Positions 27,343-35,682 of a stretch of 64,000 bases of DNA are shown here, in pieces. A program made the position numbers and the translations under genes. The notes below the pieces were generated by a model. The model ran no database searches and was not told where the DNA came from. It worked only from the letters and a program-made list of their open reading frames with translations. Position 1 is the stretch's first letter. Every line of letters begins with the position of its first letter. Source of the stretch: Arthrobacter sp. KBS0703 (GTDB taxonomy: Bacteria; Actinomycetota; Actinomycetes; Actinomycetales; Micrococcaceae); contig NZ_MVDG02000001.1 in assembly GCF_002008315.2 (NCBI RefSeq), positions 1,984,001 to 2,048,000 of the forward strand. The letters are read 5' to 3'.

Positions 27343-28593
27343 ATGACGTGGCTGAACAGCGCCGCTCACGCGCGATGGCTGGAGTCCGAAACCGATCGGC
27401 TGATCAATTTCGCCGCGGGTTCAAAGGTGCCCACCGGATTCGGCTGGCTCGACAACAACGGCGCGGTGTTCACCGACAAGCCGACCCACCTCTGGATTAC
27501 CGCGCGGATGGTTCATAGTTTCGCCGTCGCTGCCCTGATGGGGCGGCCAGGCGCTGCTACCCTCGTCGACCACGGCATCGCCGCCCTCAACGGAGTCTTC
27601 CACGATGATGAGTTCGGCGGCTGGTATGCCGAGGTAGACGGGAACGGACCGGTAAACGACACCAAGTCCGGTTACCAGCACTCCTTCGTGCTCCTCGCGG
27701 CTGCCAGCGCCGTTGCGGCCAACCGCCCGGGCGCCAAGGAATTGCTCGACGAGGCACTGCGCATCGCTGACACCAGGTTCTGGGACCACGACGCCGGCAT
27801 GTGCTTCGACTCGTGGAACCGGGAATTTACGGAAACTGAAGCATACCGTGGCGGTAACGCGAGCATGCATTCCGTCGAGGCGTACCTCATCGTCGCCGAT
27901 GTGACCGGGGAGAACCGCTGGCTCGAACGGGCCCTCCACATCGCCGAGGTGCTCATCCACGACTTTGCGCGCAACAACAACTACCGGGTCTTCGAGCACT
28001 TCGACCCGGAGTGGAACCCCATGCCGGAGTACAACACCGATGACCGGGCCAGCCAGTTCCGCGCGTACGGCGGAACCCCCGGCCACTGGGTTGAGTGGGC
28101 ACGCCTGCTCCTGCACATCCGCGCCGGGCTCGAAGCCCGCGGCATGGACGTCCCAGCCTGGCTGCTGGACGACGCACGGGGCCTGTTCGACGCCGCCATC
28201 CGCGACGCCTGGCAGCCGGACGGCCATCCCGGATTTGTTTACACCGTCGACTGGGAAGGCAAGCCGGTTGTCACCACCCGCATCCGCTGGGTTCCCGCCG
28301 AGGCAATCGGGGGCGCGGCAGCTCTGTACATCGCCACCGGCGAGAAGAAGTATTCAGAATGGTACGAACGAATCTGGGACCACGCCCGCGACTGGTTCAT
28401 CGATTACGAGCACGGATCCTGGAAGCAGGAACTCGACGAGCACGGCAATGTCACCTCCACTGTGTGGTCGGGCAAGGCGGACATCTACCACCTCTGGCAC
28501 TGCCTGGTAGTGCCGCGACTTCCACTGGCGCCGGGGCTTGCTCCCGCCGTCGCGGCCGGCCTGCTGGATGCAGGGCTTGCTGCGTCCAGGTAA
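27343..28593 (+). CDS. yihS: Sulfoquinovose isomerase (YihS-type, AGE superfamily)
   Basis: 416 residues against about 413 for YihS of Escherichia coli. The match is strong along the length: [125 protein letters not shown] and [20 protein letters not shown]. The catalytic histidines of the alpha6/alpha6 barrel fall in [10 protein letters not shown] and [10 protein letters not shown]. It isomerises 6-sulfoquinovose to 6-deoxy-6-sulfofructose, the first committed step. AGGAAATAAC precedes the ATG. It closes the operon and is followed by a strong hairpin. Confidence 0.95.
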   Translation: MTWLNSAAHARWLESETDRLINFAAGSKVPTGFGWLDNNGAVFTDKPTHLWITARMVHSFAVAALMGRPGAATLVDHGIAALNGVFHDDEFGGWYAEVDGNGPVNDTKSGYQHSFVLLAAASAVAANRPGAKELLDEALRIADTRFWDHDAGMCFDSWNREFTETEAYRGGNASMHSVEAYLIVADVTGENRWLERALHIAEVLIHDFARNNNYRVFEHFDPEWNPMPEYNTDDRASQFRAYGGTPGHWVEWARLLLHIRAGLEARGMDVPAWLLDDARGLFDAAIRDAWQPDGHPGFVYTVDWEGKPVVTTRIRWVPAEAIGGAAALYIATGEKKYSEWYERIWDHARDWFIDYEHGSWKQELDEHGNVTSTVWSGKADIYHLWHCLVVPRLPLAPGLAPAVAAGLLDAGLAASR

Positions 28594-28659
28594 CACGAGA
28601 AACCTGCGGCCCCTGATTTCGTGGATCCTGTGGAAAGCCGCTAGTTAGACACCCAGCAA

Positions 28660-28696
28660 CCCAGAGTAGGTGACCATAGTGGTCACCTACTCTGGG
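28660..28696 (+). terminator. Strong hairpin after the sulfoquinovose operon
   Basis: Two perfectly complementary 17-bp arms (28660-28676 and 28680-28696) enclose a 3-base loop (TAG). It lies 66 bp beyond the isomerase stop. There is no T-run after it, so it may act as an intrinsic terminator of the GC-rich type, a 3'-end RNA stabiliser, or a protein site; terminator is the simplest reading. Confidence 0.6.
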
Positions 28697-28798
28697 CAGT
28701 ACGGACGCCTCCTTCAGGGCACTCTCCGACCCACACGCCGGGACTTGCTCGGTGAAGCGAACATCGTCGAGAAATCACGCCTAGGTCACCTCGTCAAC

Positions 28799-29125
28799 AC
28801 AACCAGGTCGGATAACCCCACATCCCAGCAAGTAGAGGACCCACCAGCCAAGGCCCTGAACCCGCCACCCACCCAACCGAAGAGGCCATCGCGGGCGCCA
28901 GCCACAGACCGCGGAAAGCGTCAGAGGGACCCATGGATGGTCAATGTCCACACATTAAAGCAAAAACCCCTCTGACGAGGGGTCATGCGTGCCCGAGGTG
29001 GGACTCGAACTACATTCCAGCCCGTGCAAATACTGGGAACCCGCGAAAACATGCGGAATCCGAGCCAGTCCGGCCGATATACGACCCAGTCCGGAGCCCA
29101 ATCTGTGGACATTGTCCACGCGCCC
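28799..29125 (-). repeat. Direct repeat copy A with tRNA 3'-end and terminator (candidate att site)
   Basis: About 330 bp here matches 44611-44945 in the same orientation, with an identical core of about 45 bp across the terminator. On the minus strand it holds TTCGAGTCCCACCTCGGGCAC (28989-29009, quoted as two parts TTCGAGTCCCAC and CTCGGGCAC), which is the T-loop, T-stem half and acceptor half of a tRNA, possibly tRNA-Leu. A rho-independent terminator follows at once. The 5' part of the tRNA is absent and the T-stem 5' half does not pair, as expected for an attachment-site remnant rather than a working tRNA. Confidence 0.6.
28962..28983 (-). terminator. Rho-independent terminator of the tRNA remnant, copy A
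   Basis: On the minus strand ACCCCTC-GTCA-GAGGGGT is followed by TTTTTG and further T-rich sequence: a textbook stem, tetraloop and U-tract just downstream of the tRNA 3' end. The identical structure occurs at 44774-44795. Confidence 0.85.
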
Positions 29126-29350
29126 CTTTCGCCGCTTCAAAGCCTTCAGATCAAACGGCTGGCGCAATTCGTGGTCGTCCAGTTTACTTGTTCAAGAGGG
29201 AAATATTGTGGCTCCACCTCAATTGTCCAGACGGTGTCTGGACAATTGATTCCGGCCGTTCCAAACTGCGGCGAAGGCGCGCATGTTGTAAAGATTGCTT
29301 CGGGCGCATCAATGCCAGCCTCGGCCCACCGTCCGCAGCGAATCGTGCGA
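29126..29350. other. Non-coding gap with a perfect palindrome
   Basis: No gene is supported between the repeat and the EAL relic. The notable item is an inverted repeat at 29219-29249, listed separately. Confidence 0.5.
29219..29249. promoter_or_regulatory. Perfect 14-bp palindrome
   Basis: TCAATTGTCCAGAC (29219-29232) and GTCTGGACAATTGA (29236-29249) are exact reverse complements around GGT. The arms are AT-richer than the surroundings and no T-run follows, so a dimeric regulator or recombinase site is as likely as a terminator. No intact gene starts next to it; it may belong to the decayed DNA at the island edge. Confidence 0.5.
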
Positions 29351-29826
29351 TTAGTGTGCATGTCCCGTCCTTGCGGGGGCTTTCCAGGTGGCCCATTTCC
29401 GCGGTTCTGCTGAGGGCCGGCCTAGAACGTATCCTTGACCTGAGTACATGCCCAGTCCGGTCACGGCTGCCTGCTCAGCCTCGCTTTCCATGACTTCGGC
29501 GACGAGCTGTGCCTTTGATCTGTCGAGCGAATTCGACCACGGCCGCGCCGAGGCGCGTTGGCCGGAGTCTTGGTCGACACCGGCGATGAGGCTCCGGTTT
29601 TGATGATGTCAGGGTGCAGGCGCAGGATATGGCGCACGGAGGCGAACTCTGCTCCGGCATCGTCGGCCGCTATCCTCAGACCTTGCCCGCGGAGGGGGCA
29701 GTGACCCCCAAGCAAGGCATACGCCGCCACGGCCAGATTTGGATCGCCCGTACCGGAGGGTCTGGTTACGCTCACCAAGCCGTGCAGCCGCAAATGCGCC
29801 TGCGCGGTATTGCGGCCGGCCACCAC
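29351..29826 (-). pseudogene. Decayed EAL-domain (cyclic-di-GMP phosphodiesterase) C-terminus
   Basis: The minus strand gives GLRIAADDAGAEFASVRHIL and RLHPDIIKT in one frame, LGAAVVEFARQIKG in a second, and AQLVAEVMESEAEQAAVTGL plus GMYSGQGYVLGRPSAEPRKW in a third before a stop at 29353. Together these follow the order of an EAL domain (DDxGxGxxS, then the VAEGIE-like strand, then GxGYxxGRP). At least two frameshifts separate the pieces and the EAL motif itself is absent, so it is a relic. The family degrades cyclic di-GMP; sensor-linked actinobacterial versions are common. Confidence 0.7.
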
Positions 29827-29844
29827 TGGACGGCTGTCCCTTTG

Positions 29845-30846
29845 TCAGTCTTTGCTGCTGAATGCGGCGTCGAAGCTGGTCTGCGACGCCGGGAAGTCGA
29901 ACTTCTTCAGCGCCGCCAGGGCCTCCGGTGCGCCGTGGAGGCGGTCCATGCCGGCGTCTTCCCATTCGATGCTGATGGGTCCGTTATAGCCGATGGCGGT
30001 GAGGGCGCGGAAGGAGGATTCCCAGGGGACGTCGCCGCGTCCGGCGGAGACGAAGTCCCAGCCCCGGCGTGGGTCGCCCCAGGGCAGGTGGGAGCCGAGG
30101 ACGGTGTTCCGGCCGGTGGGGCGGAGCTTGGTGTCTTTGCAGTCCACGTGGTAGATCCGGTCTTTGAAGTCCCAGATGAAGGAGACGGGGTCGATGCCCT
30201 GCCACATGAAGTGGGAGGGGTCCCAGTTCAGCCCGAACGCGGGACGGTGGCCGATGGCTTCGAGGGTGCGGACGGTGGTCCAGTAGTCGTAGGCGATCTC
30301 ACTCGGGTGGACTTCGTGGGCGAAACGGACCCCGCACTCGTCGAAGACGTCCAGGATGGGGTTCCAGCGGTCCGCGAAGTCCTGGTAGCCGGCCTCGATG
30401 ACCTTTTCCGGCACGGGCGGGAACATCGCGACGTACTGCCAGATGGAGGAGCCGGTGAACCCGACGACGGTGTCCACGCCGAGGGCTTTGGCGAGCCGGG
30501 CGGTGTGCTTCATTTCCTCGGCGGCGCGTTGCCGGACGCCTTCGGGGTCGCCGTCGCCCCAGACTTTGGACCCGACGATCGCTTCGTGGCGGAAGTCGAT
30601 GGGGTCATCGCAGACGGCCTGGCCCTTGAGGTGGTTGGAGATGGCCCAGACCTTGAGGTTGTATTTGTCCAGGACCGCGAGTTTGGAGTCGACGTAGCCG
30701 GGTTCGTCCCAGCGCCAGGCGTCCAGATGGTCCCCGGAGACAGCGATTTCCAGGCCGTCGTAGCCCCAGCCGGACGCCAAACGCGCGACTTCCTCGAACG
30801 GGAGGTCGGCCCACTGGCCGGTGAAGAGGGTGTAGGGGCGGGGCAT
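29845..30846 (-). CDS. TIM-barrel sugar isomerase/epimerase (xylose isomerase-like)
   Basis: 333 residues of the AP-endonuclease-2/xylose-isomerase-like fold. Early strand GWGYDGLEIAVSGDHLDAWR; metal-ligand regions FAHEVHPSEIAYDY (Glu), NWDPSHFMWQGIDP (Asp, His), YHVDCKDTKLRPTGR (His) and ISIEWEDAGMD (Glu). It starts just inside the stop of the upstream Gfo/Idh/MocA gene (TGACATG), so the two act as a pair. Such pairs occur in inositol, keto-sugar and 3-keto-glycoside catabolism. The carbon-glycoside-cleaving enzymes of Arthrobacter also use a TIM-barrel subunit of this fold. The exact substrate is unknown. Confidence 0.85.
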   Translation of the reverse strand: MPRPYTLFTGQWADLPFEEVARLASGWGYDGLEIAVSGDHLDAWRWDEPGYVDSKLAVLDKYNLKVWAISNHLKGQAVCDDPIDFRHEAIVGSKVWGDGDPEGVRQRAAEEMKHTARLAKALGVDTVVGFTGSSIWQYVAMFPPVPEKVIEAGYQDFADRWNPILDVFDECGVRFAHEVHPSEIAYDYWTTVRTLEAIGHRPAFGLNWDPSHFMWQGIDPVSFIWDFKDRIYHVDCKDTKLRPTGRNTVLGSHLPWGDPRRGWDFVSAGRGDVPWESSFRALTAIGYNGPISIEWEDAGMDRLHGAPEALAALKKFDFPASQTSFDAAFSSKD

Positions 30847-30847
30847 G

Positions 30848-32017
30848 TCAGGCTCCCTCTGCGGGGGCGTTGGCCAGTTGGATGATGGAACTCTTGGCGG
30901 CGGCGGATTCTTCGACGGCGCTCAGGATGCGCTGGACGGTTAAGCCATCCTCGAACGACGGCGACGGCTGGGTCCCGGCGGCGATCGCCAGCAGGAAGTC
31001 ACGGACCTCGTGCGTGAAAGTGTGCTCCCAGCCGATGGTGTGTCCCTGCGGCCACCACGCGGCCATGTAGGGGTGCTCGGGCTCGTTGATCAGGATCCGC
31101 CGGAATCCCTGCTCACGCGCGGGCGCCGTGGCGTCCAGGAAGCCGAGTTCATTGATGGTCTCCAGATCGAAGAGAATGGCGCCCTTCTCGCCATAGACCT
31201 CAAGCTTAAGCGAATTCTTCTGGCCGGTGGCCACCCGGGACACCTCGACGGAGGCGATTGCCCCGGAGGCCAGGGACAGCGTGGCCCAGGCGGCGTCGTC
31301 GACCGTTACGTCTTCCAGCCCGGCCGGCCCCGGGCGTTGGGTGGTGAACGTGTGGGTCCGGCCCGAGACCTCCCTGACCTGGTCTCCGAGCAGGAACAGG
31401 ACCTGGTCGATGGCGTGGGAGGCGATGTCGCCCAGTGCCCCGGAACCTGCGGTTTCCTTCTTGAGCCGCCAGGTCATGGGTCCTGTTTCGTCGGCGAGCC
31501 AGTCCTGCAGGTACGCGGCCCGGACGTGCCGGACCATGCCGAGCCTGCCTTCACTGATGAGCTCCTTCGCGAGGGCCAGGGCCGGGACCCGGCGGTAATT
31601 AAAGCCCACCATCGATTGCACGCCCTTTGCCCTGGCGGCCCGGGCGGCGTTCGCCATCGCTTCGGCTTCGGCCAGGGTATTGGCCAGCGGCTTCTCCAGC
31701 AGCACGTGCTTGCCGGCTTCAAGGGCGGCGATGGCGATTTCGGCATGCATCCAGCCCGGAGCGCAGATGTCCACCACGTGGATGTCGTCGCGGTCCAGCA
31801 CAGTGCGCCAGTCCGTGGCCGTTTCCTTCCAGCCGTACTTCGCGGCGGCCTCCGAAACGGCGTCGAAGTCGCGGCCAACCATGACCTTTTGGTCGAACGC
31901 CGGGACGTCGAAGAAGGAGGCCACGTTCCGCCAGGCATTGGAGTGTGCTTTGCCCATAAAGGCGTAGCCAATCATCGCCACGCCCAGGGTTCTGGGCGGG
32001 TTGTTTGGGGGGGACAT
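30848..32017 (-). CDS. Gfo/Idh/MocA-family sugar or inositol dehydrogenase
   Basis: 389 residues from the ATG at 32017 (MSPPNNPPRTLGVAMIGYAF), with AGGAC eight bases upstream; an upstream in-frame start at 32062 is less likely. The nucleotide-binding motif is the variant GYAFMGKAHSNAWRN; the EKP motif is LLEKPLANT near residue 98. The second domain has GALGDIASHAIDQVLFLLGD with the catalytic Asp and His. It should oxidise a sugar or cyclitol hydroxyl using NAD(P). It is cotranscribed with the TIM-barrel gene downstream. Paralogues elsewhere in this window have different substrates, judging from low similarity. Confidence 0.88.
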   Translation of the reverse strand: MSPPNNPPRTLGVAMIGYAFMGKAHSNAWRNVASFFDVPAFDQKVMVGRDFDAVSEAAAKYGWKETATDWRTVLDRDDIHVVDICAPGWMHAEIAIAALEAGKHVLLEKPLANTLAEAEAMANAARAARAKGVQSMVGFNYRRVPALALAKELISEGRLGMVRHVRAAYLQDWLADETGPMTWRLKKETAGSGALGDIASHAIDQVLFLLGDQVREVSGRTHTFTTQRPGPAGLEDVTVDDAAWATLSLASGAIASVEVSRVATGQKNSLKLEVYGEKGAILFDLETINELGFLDATAPAREQGFRRILINEPEHPYMAAWWPQGHTIGWEHTFTHEVRDFLLAIAAGTQPSPSFEDGLTVQRILSAVEESAAAKSSIIQLANAPAEGA

Positions 32018-32152
32018 CGTTTTGTCCTTTCTCATGCGAGTTCGCGAGGGTATTGTGTGCAACGCTGACAGGATCTGGCTGAGGCTATCGACGGGTTTCT
32101 TGACTGCTTGAGCTGACTGTGCCCCCGCTGATGATCCCTGCGGCTATTGCTG

Positions 32153-33022
32153 TCATCGCTCGGACCTTTCTCCAAGCATGCTTTTGACAAAAGCCAGACC
32201 GTCTTCCGAGAGGCTTTCCATCGATGGCGCCACGGGACGCCACAGGGAGACGGCTCGGGCGATCTCCTTCACTGTGGGCAGGAATGACTCGACCACAATC
32301 TGACCTGAGTAATTGATGTCCTTCAGCGAATCGAAAAAACTGTCCCACGGGACGTGACCCGATCCAGGGGTACCCCTGTCATTTTCTGACACCTGCACGT
32401 GGAAGATCCGAGATCCGGCCCCCCGGACCGCATCGGCGATGTCTTTTTCTTCGATGTTCATGTGGAACGTGTCGACAAGAAGTCCGACGTTTTCCCTGCC
32501 GATGTCATCGCATAGGTTCAGCCCCTGCTCGATGGTGTTGACCATGTCCGTTTCGAAGCGGTTGAGCGGCTCGATGGCGAGACGCACTCCGCGGTCGCCG
32601 GCGTAGTCGGCTACCGCGCGAAGGCTTTCCGCGGCGTTTTGCCACCGGGCCTGACGCTCACCGGGCTCCAAGAGTTCCGCCCGGCCCGTCGCCGAGAACA
32701 TGGGCCCGGCGACATGGGGGGAACCGACTGCTGCTGCTACGTCAACGCAGTCGCGAAGGTAGGCCATGCCGTTGTCACGTCGGCGGGGATCGGGATCCGA
32801 CACGTCGCGGTCCGGGCCAAACGCGCCGCAGATTCCGATGTCAGTCCCTGTCCTCTGGGATTCATGGACGAGCCATTCTGACGTGATCTTCTGCGGATCT
32901 TCGATACACACTTCGATGACGTCGTAGCCGAGCTCCGCCACGCGGTCGAAGGCCCACGCGTCCTCGAGGGAGAAGGGCGAGGCGAGGATGAAGGTGCTGA
33001 GCCCAATGGGATTGGCCGGCAT
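32153..33022 (-). CDS. Ketose 3-epimerase-like TIM-barrel protein
   Basis: 289 residues. The residues that bind the metal in D-tagatose/D-psicose 3-epimerases are in place: LAIEPLNRFETDMVN (Glu), VGLLVDTFHMNIEEKDIADA (Asp, then the DTFHMN-EE signature), IFHVQVSENDRGTPGSGHVP (His) and IVVESFLP (Glu). It would epimerise a ketose or keto-polyol at C3, or act as an isomerase. Its ATG directly follows the stop of the next upstream gene (TAAATG), a paralogue; the two may form a heteromer or act in sequence. The gap of about 135 bp before the Gfo/Idh/MocA gene holds nothing obvious. Confidence 0.85.
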   Translation of the reverse strand: MPANPIGLSTFILASPFSLEDAWAFDRVAELGYDVIEVCIEDPQKITSEWLVHESQRTGTDIGICGAFGPDRDVSDPDPRRRDNGMAYLRDCVDVAAAVGSPHVAGPMFSATGRAELLEPGERQARWQNAAESLRAVADYAGDRGVRLAIEPLNRFETDMVNTIEQGLNLCDDIGRENVGLLVDTFHMNIEEKDIADAVRGAGSRIFHVQVSENDRGTPGSGHVPWDSFFDSLKDINYSGQIVVESFLPTVKEIARAVSLWRPVAPSMESLSEDGLAFVKSMLGERSER

Positions 33023-33862
33023 TTACAGGCCTCCTAACCGACGTTCAATCGCCCGCGTGTGCTGGATTGCCGCTGCCGTGTATTCGTCTTTGAACTCCGG
33101 CGCTCCGGCACCGCTCAGCACTCCCCAGACGTCTCCCGCTGCGGGCAGCAGCTCATAGGAGATCCAGCCCTTGTAGTCGGCGTCGACGATGGCCTGGATG
33201 ATGGGCTCGAAGTCCAAGTGCCCATATCCTGGAGCGGCCCGGTTACTGTCGGCGAGGTGTACGTGCGCCAAGCGATTTCCGGCTTTGCGGATCGACTCGG
33301 CGATGTCCCGTTCTTCAATGGACATGTGGAAGGTGTCGACCATGTAACCGATATGGGGGCTGCCAACTTCGTCCAAGAACTGCAGAGCCTGTTCTGTCCG
33401 GTTGATGAGGTACGTCTCGTAGCGGTTCCACGGCTCGAGGGCCAGGCGCACGCCGTTCTCCCCTGCGTATGCCGCGAGTTCGCCTGCGGCGTCAACCGCC
33501 CAAGCCCATTCTTGTTTGATGTCTGCTTCCGGCACGATCTTCATGCACGCTGTGGGGGTGAACGTTACGACTTCCGCACCCAGCCTTGCTGCGTAATCGA
33601 TGTTTCCCTTAACGTATTTGATGGCGTTTGCGCGGACCTCCGGGGACGAACTGACGATGTCACGTTCCGGCGTGTAGATGCTGACGATTGACGAGGGAGC
33701 TACCTGGTGCTGGGTGAGGGCAGAACGGAGAGCGGCTTCGTCCTGTTGTTCTGGTTCTCCGACCAGTTCGACGCCGCTATAGCCGGCTTTGGCGATGCGC
33801 TCGATGCCGGTTTCGATGGCTTCGCCGCCATAGACAAGGGTGTTGTAGGTATAACGGAACAT
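33023..33862 (-). CDS. Ketose 3-epimerase-like TIM-barrel protein (paralogue)
   Basis: 279 residues, related to the following gene: LALEPWNRYETYLINRTEQA, IGYMVDTFHMSIEERDIAES, LAHVHLADSNRAAPGYGHLD and WISYELLPA provide the Glu, Asp, His and Glu metal ligands. It differs in the N-terminal substrate-capping strand (FRYTYNTLVYGGEAIETGI). It lies between the ABC permeases and its paralogue in the same operon, so uptake and isomerisation are coupled. D-allulose, L-ribulose or inosose-type ketones are possible substrates; nothing in the sequence decides. Confidence 0.85.
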   Translation of the reverse strand: MFRYTYNTLVYGGEAIETGIERIAKAGYSGVELVGEPEQQDEAALRSALTQHQVAPSSIVSIYTPERDIVSSSPEVRANAIKYVKGNIDYAARLGAEVVTFTPTACMKIVPEADIKQEWAWAVDAAGELAAYAGENGVRLALEPWNRYETYLINRTEQALQFLDEVGSPHIGYMVDTFHMSIEERDIAESIRKAGNRLAHVHLADSNRAAPGYGHLDFEPIIQAIVDADYKGWISYELLPAAGDVWGVLSGAGAPEFKDEYTAAAIQHTRAIERRLGGL

Positions 33863-33901
33863 GAGTGAACTGCCTTTCAGGCTGGTTATGGAGGGGGCGC
33901 G

Positions 33902-34738
33902 TTATTTGACCGCGCCGAGGGAGAGGCCGCGGACGAGGTATTTCTGGGCGGCCAAGGCCGCCAGCCATACCGGCACCGCAACTACGGTGCCCGCCGCCAT
34001 GATCAGGGTCCACTCCGTCCCCACCGGGGTCACATACTGGGTCAGGGCCACTGTGACGGTTTGGCTGCCGGCGTTGGACAGGACGCTTGCGAAGAGAAAC
34101 TCGTTCCAGGAGAAGACGAAGCACAGCAGCGCGGTTGAGGCGACGCCTGGCATTGCCAACGGAAGGACCATCCGGAAAAAGATCCCGATGTTGCCCAGGC
34201 CGTCGATAGCCCCCGCTTCCTCAATTTCCTTGGGAACGTCTTCGTAGAAGCCGCGCAGCAGCCAGACAGCCAGCGGCAAATTCATGAAGACGTGAAGAAT
34301 GATGATGGAGAGCAGCGAACCGTTCAGGCCGATGGTCCGCATGACCAGGAAGAGCGGGATGATGGTCACGATGGGAGGAACGATGCGCAGTGACAAGATC
34401 GTTCCCGCGATCTGGTCCCGGCCCCTGAACTCGTATCGGGCCAGTGGGTACGCGATGCCTGAGGCGAGCAAGATCGCCACGATGGAGGAAATCACTGATA
34501 CCTGCAGGCTGTTTATCAGCGCGTAGGTGAGCCTGGTGCCGCCAAGCACTTCGGCGAAGTTCTCAAGGGTAGGTGTGAAGAACCACTGGATTTCTCCGGA
34601 GAATGCCTGGTTTCCGGTCTTAAAGGCCGTCGTGACCATCCACAGGACTGGGGCGATGAACAGAAACGTGGAGATGACGGCCACGGAAGCACGCACTCCC
34701 ACATTCCAGTTGATGTTGCGGCGTTTCGCTACGGACAT
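33902..34738 (-). CDS. Sugar ABC transporter permease, MalG type
   Basis: 278 residues from the ATG at 34738 (SVAKRRNINWNVGVRASVAV), with AAGGG ten bases upstream. Six membrane helices; EAA loop EEAGAIDGLGNIGIFFRMVL (about residues 185-205) followed by LLCFVFSWNEFLFASVLSN. The C-terminus AAQKYLVRGLSLGAVK is the family standard. It overlaps slightly the end of the MalF-type permease reading upstream (coordinates 34738 and 34750 are 11 bases apart). It carries the sugar or polyol consumed by the cluster. Confidence 0.9.
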   Translation of the reverse strand: MSVAKRRNINWNVGVRASVAVISTFLFIAPVLWMVTTAFKTGNQAFSGEIQWFFTPTLENFAEVLGGTRLTYALINSLQVSVISSIVAILLASGIAYPLARYEFRGRDQIAGTILSLRIVPPIVTIIPLFLVMRTIGLNGSLLSIIILHVFMNLPLAVWLLRGFYEDVPKEIEEAGAIDGLGNIGIFFRMVLPLAMPGVASTALLCFVFSWNEFLFASVLSNAGSQTVTVALTQYVTPVGTEWTLIMAAGTVVAVPVWLAALAAQKYLVRGLSLGAVK

Positions 34739-34749
34739 GACTGAACCCT

Positions 34750-35682
34750 TCAAGAGCGTGCGACCATTCGCCGGATGAGCGAATTGACGGCTAGTAGAAC
34801 GAGCAGGAGCAGCAGCCACGAGAATGCGGCAGCATACGAGATATTGAAAGCGCGGAACCCCACGTCGTAGATCTGCCAGGACATGGTCGAAGTTGCATCG
34901 ACCGGTCCGCCACGTGTCGTCATGTAGACGATGTCGTAGACACGGAATGAGTCAATGAGCCGCAGGAGCACACCGACAAGGATCGGGTAGCGCAGGAGCG
35001 GAAGGAACTGATGCCAGATGATGCGGGGCCACGAAGCGCCGTCGATCTTGGATGCCTCGATGACCTCCTCGGGGAGACCCTGCATGGCGGCGAGGAGGAT
35101 GAGGAACAGGAACGGGGACCACTGCCAAACATCAATAGCTATCAGCGTTGGCAGCGCCAGGTCGACGTTCCCAAGGAATTCCGTGGTTGGAAGACCGATG
35201 CTACGCATTAGTTGATTGACGATCCCGTACGTCGGTTCAAGGCTGAAGCGGGCTAGCAGGCCCACGACCACCGGCGCGCAGAGCATGGGCATCATGATCA
35301 AGGCCCGGAGCAACTTATCCCCCGGGAAGCCGCGAAAGAAGAGGAGAGCCAACCCAAAGGTGAGAACGAGCTCTATGAGAACCGAGAAGAACACGAACAC
35401 CAGGGTTACGCGAACCGAGTTCCAGAACAGCCCATCGGTCAGCAGACCGACAAAGTTGTCCAGGCCGGCGAAGCGAGCGGCTTCACCGCTCGACAGGTTC
35501 CAGCGCATGAAGGAGACGACGAGAGAATAGAGGGTGGGGTAAAGGGAGATCGCGGCCAAAAAGAGCAGGCCGGGAGACATCGCGAGGTAGCGTCCGAGTT
35601 TCTTGGTCCGGCACCCCCCAGGTGTTGCGGAAGGCCGAGCGACTTTCCGGGGCACCCGAGACTCTGTGATTGATGTAGTCAT
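34750..35682 (-). CDS. Sugar ABC transporter permease, MalF type
   Basis: 310 residues from the ATG at 35682 (TTSITESRVPRKVARPSA); this start shares a base with the stop of the binding-protein gene (TAATG), so translation is coupled. Six membrane helices; the EAA loop is VIEASKIDGASWPRIIWHQF (about residues 210-230), followed by FRVYDIVYMTTRGGPVDATS. It partners the MalG-type permease downstream. No ATPase gene is in the cluster, so a shared ATPase is presumed. Confidence 0.9.
   Translation of the reverse strand: MTTSITESRVPRKVARPSATPGGCRTKKLGRYLAMSPGLLFLAAISLYPTLYSLVVSFMRWNLSSGEAARFAGLDNFVGLLTDGLFWNSVRVTLVFVFFSVLIELVLTFGLALLFFRGFPGDKLLRALIMMPMLCAPVVVGLLARFSLEPTYGIVNQLMRSIGLPTTEFLGNVDLALPTLIAIDVWQWSPFLFLILLAAMQGLPEEVIEASKIDGASWPRIIWHQFLPLLRYPILVGVLLRLIDSFRVYDIVYMTTRGGPVDATSTMSWQIYDVGFRAFNISYAAAFSWLLLLLVLLAVNSLIRRMVARS

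Noticed and set aside
28670..28975. Small open frames ending in NVHTLKQKPL here and at 44575-44787
   Set aside because: They look alike only because the two repeats are homologous; the shared end is the antisense of the terminator and tRNA scrap.
28989..29009. Functional tRNA gene on the minus strand
   Set aside because: Only the T-loop, half a T-stem and the acceptor 3' half are present; the anticodon and D arms are missing. The same holds for 44802-44822.
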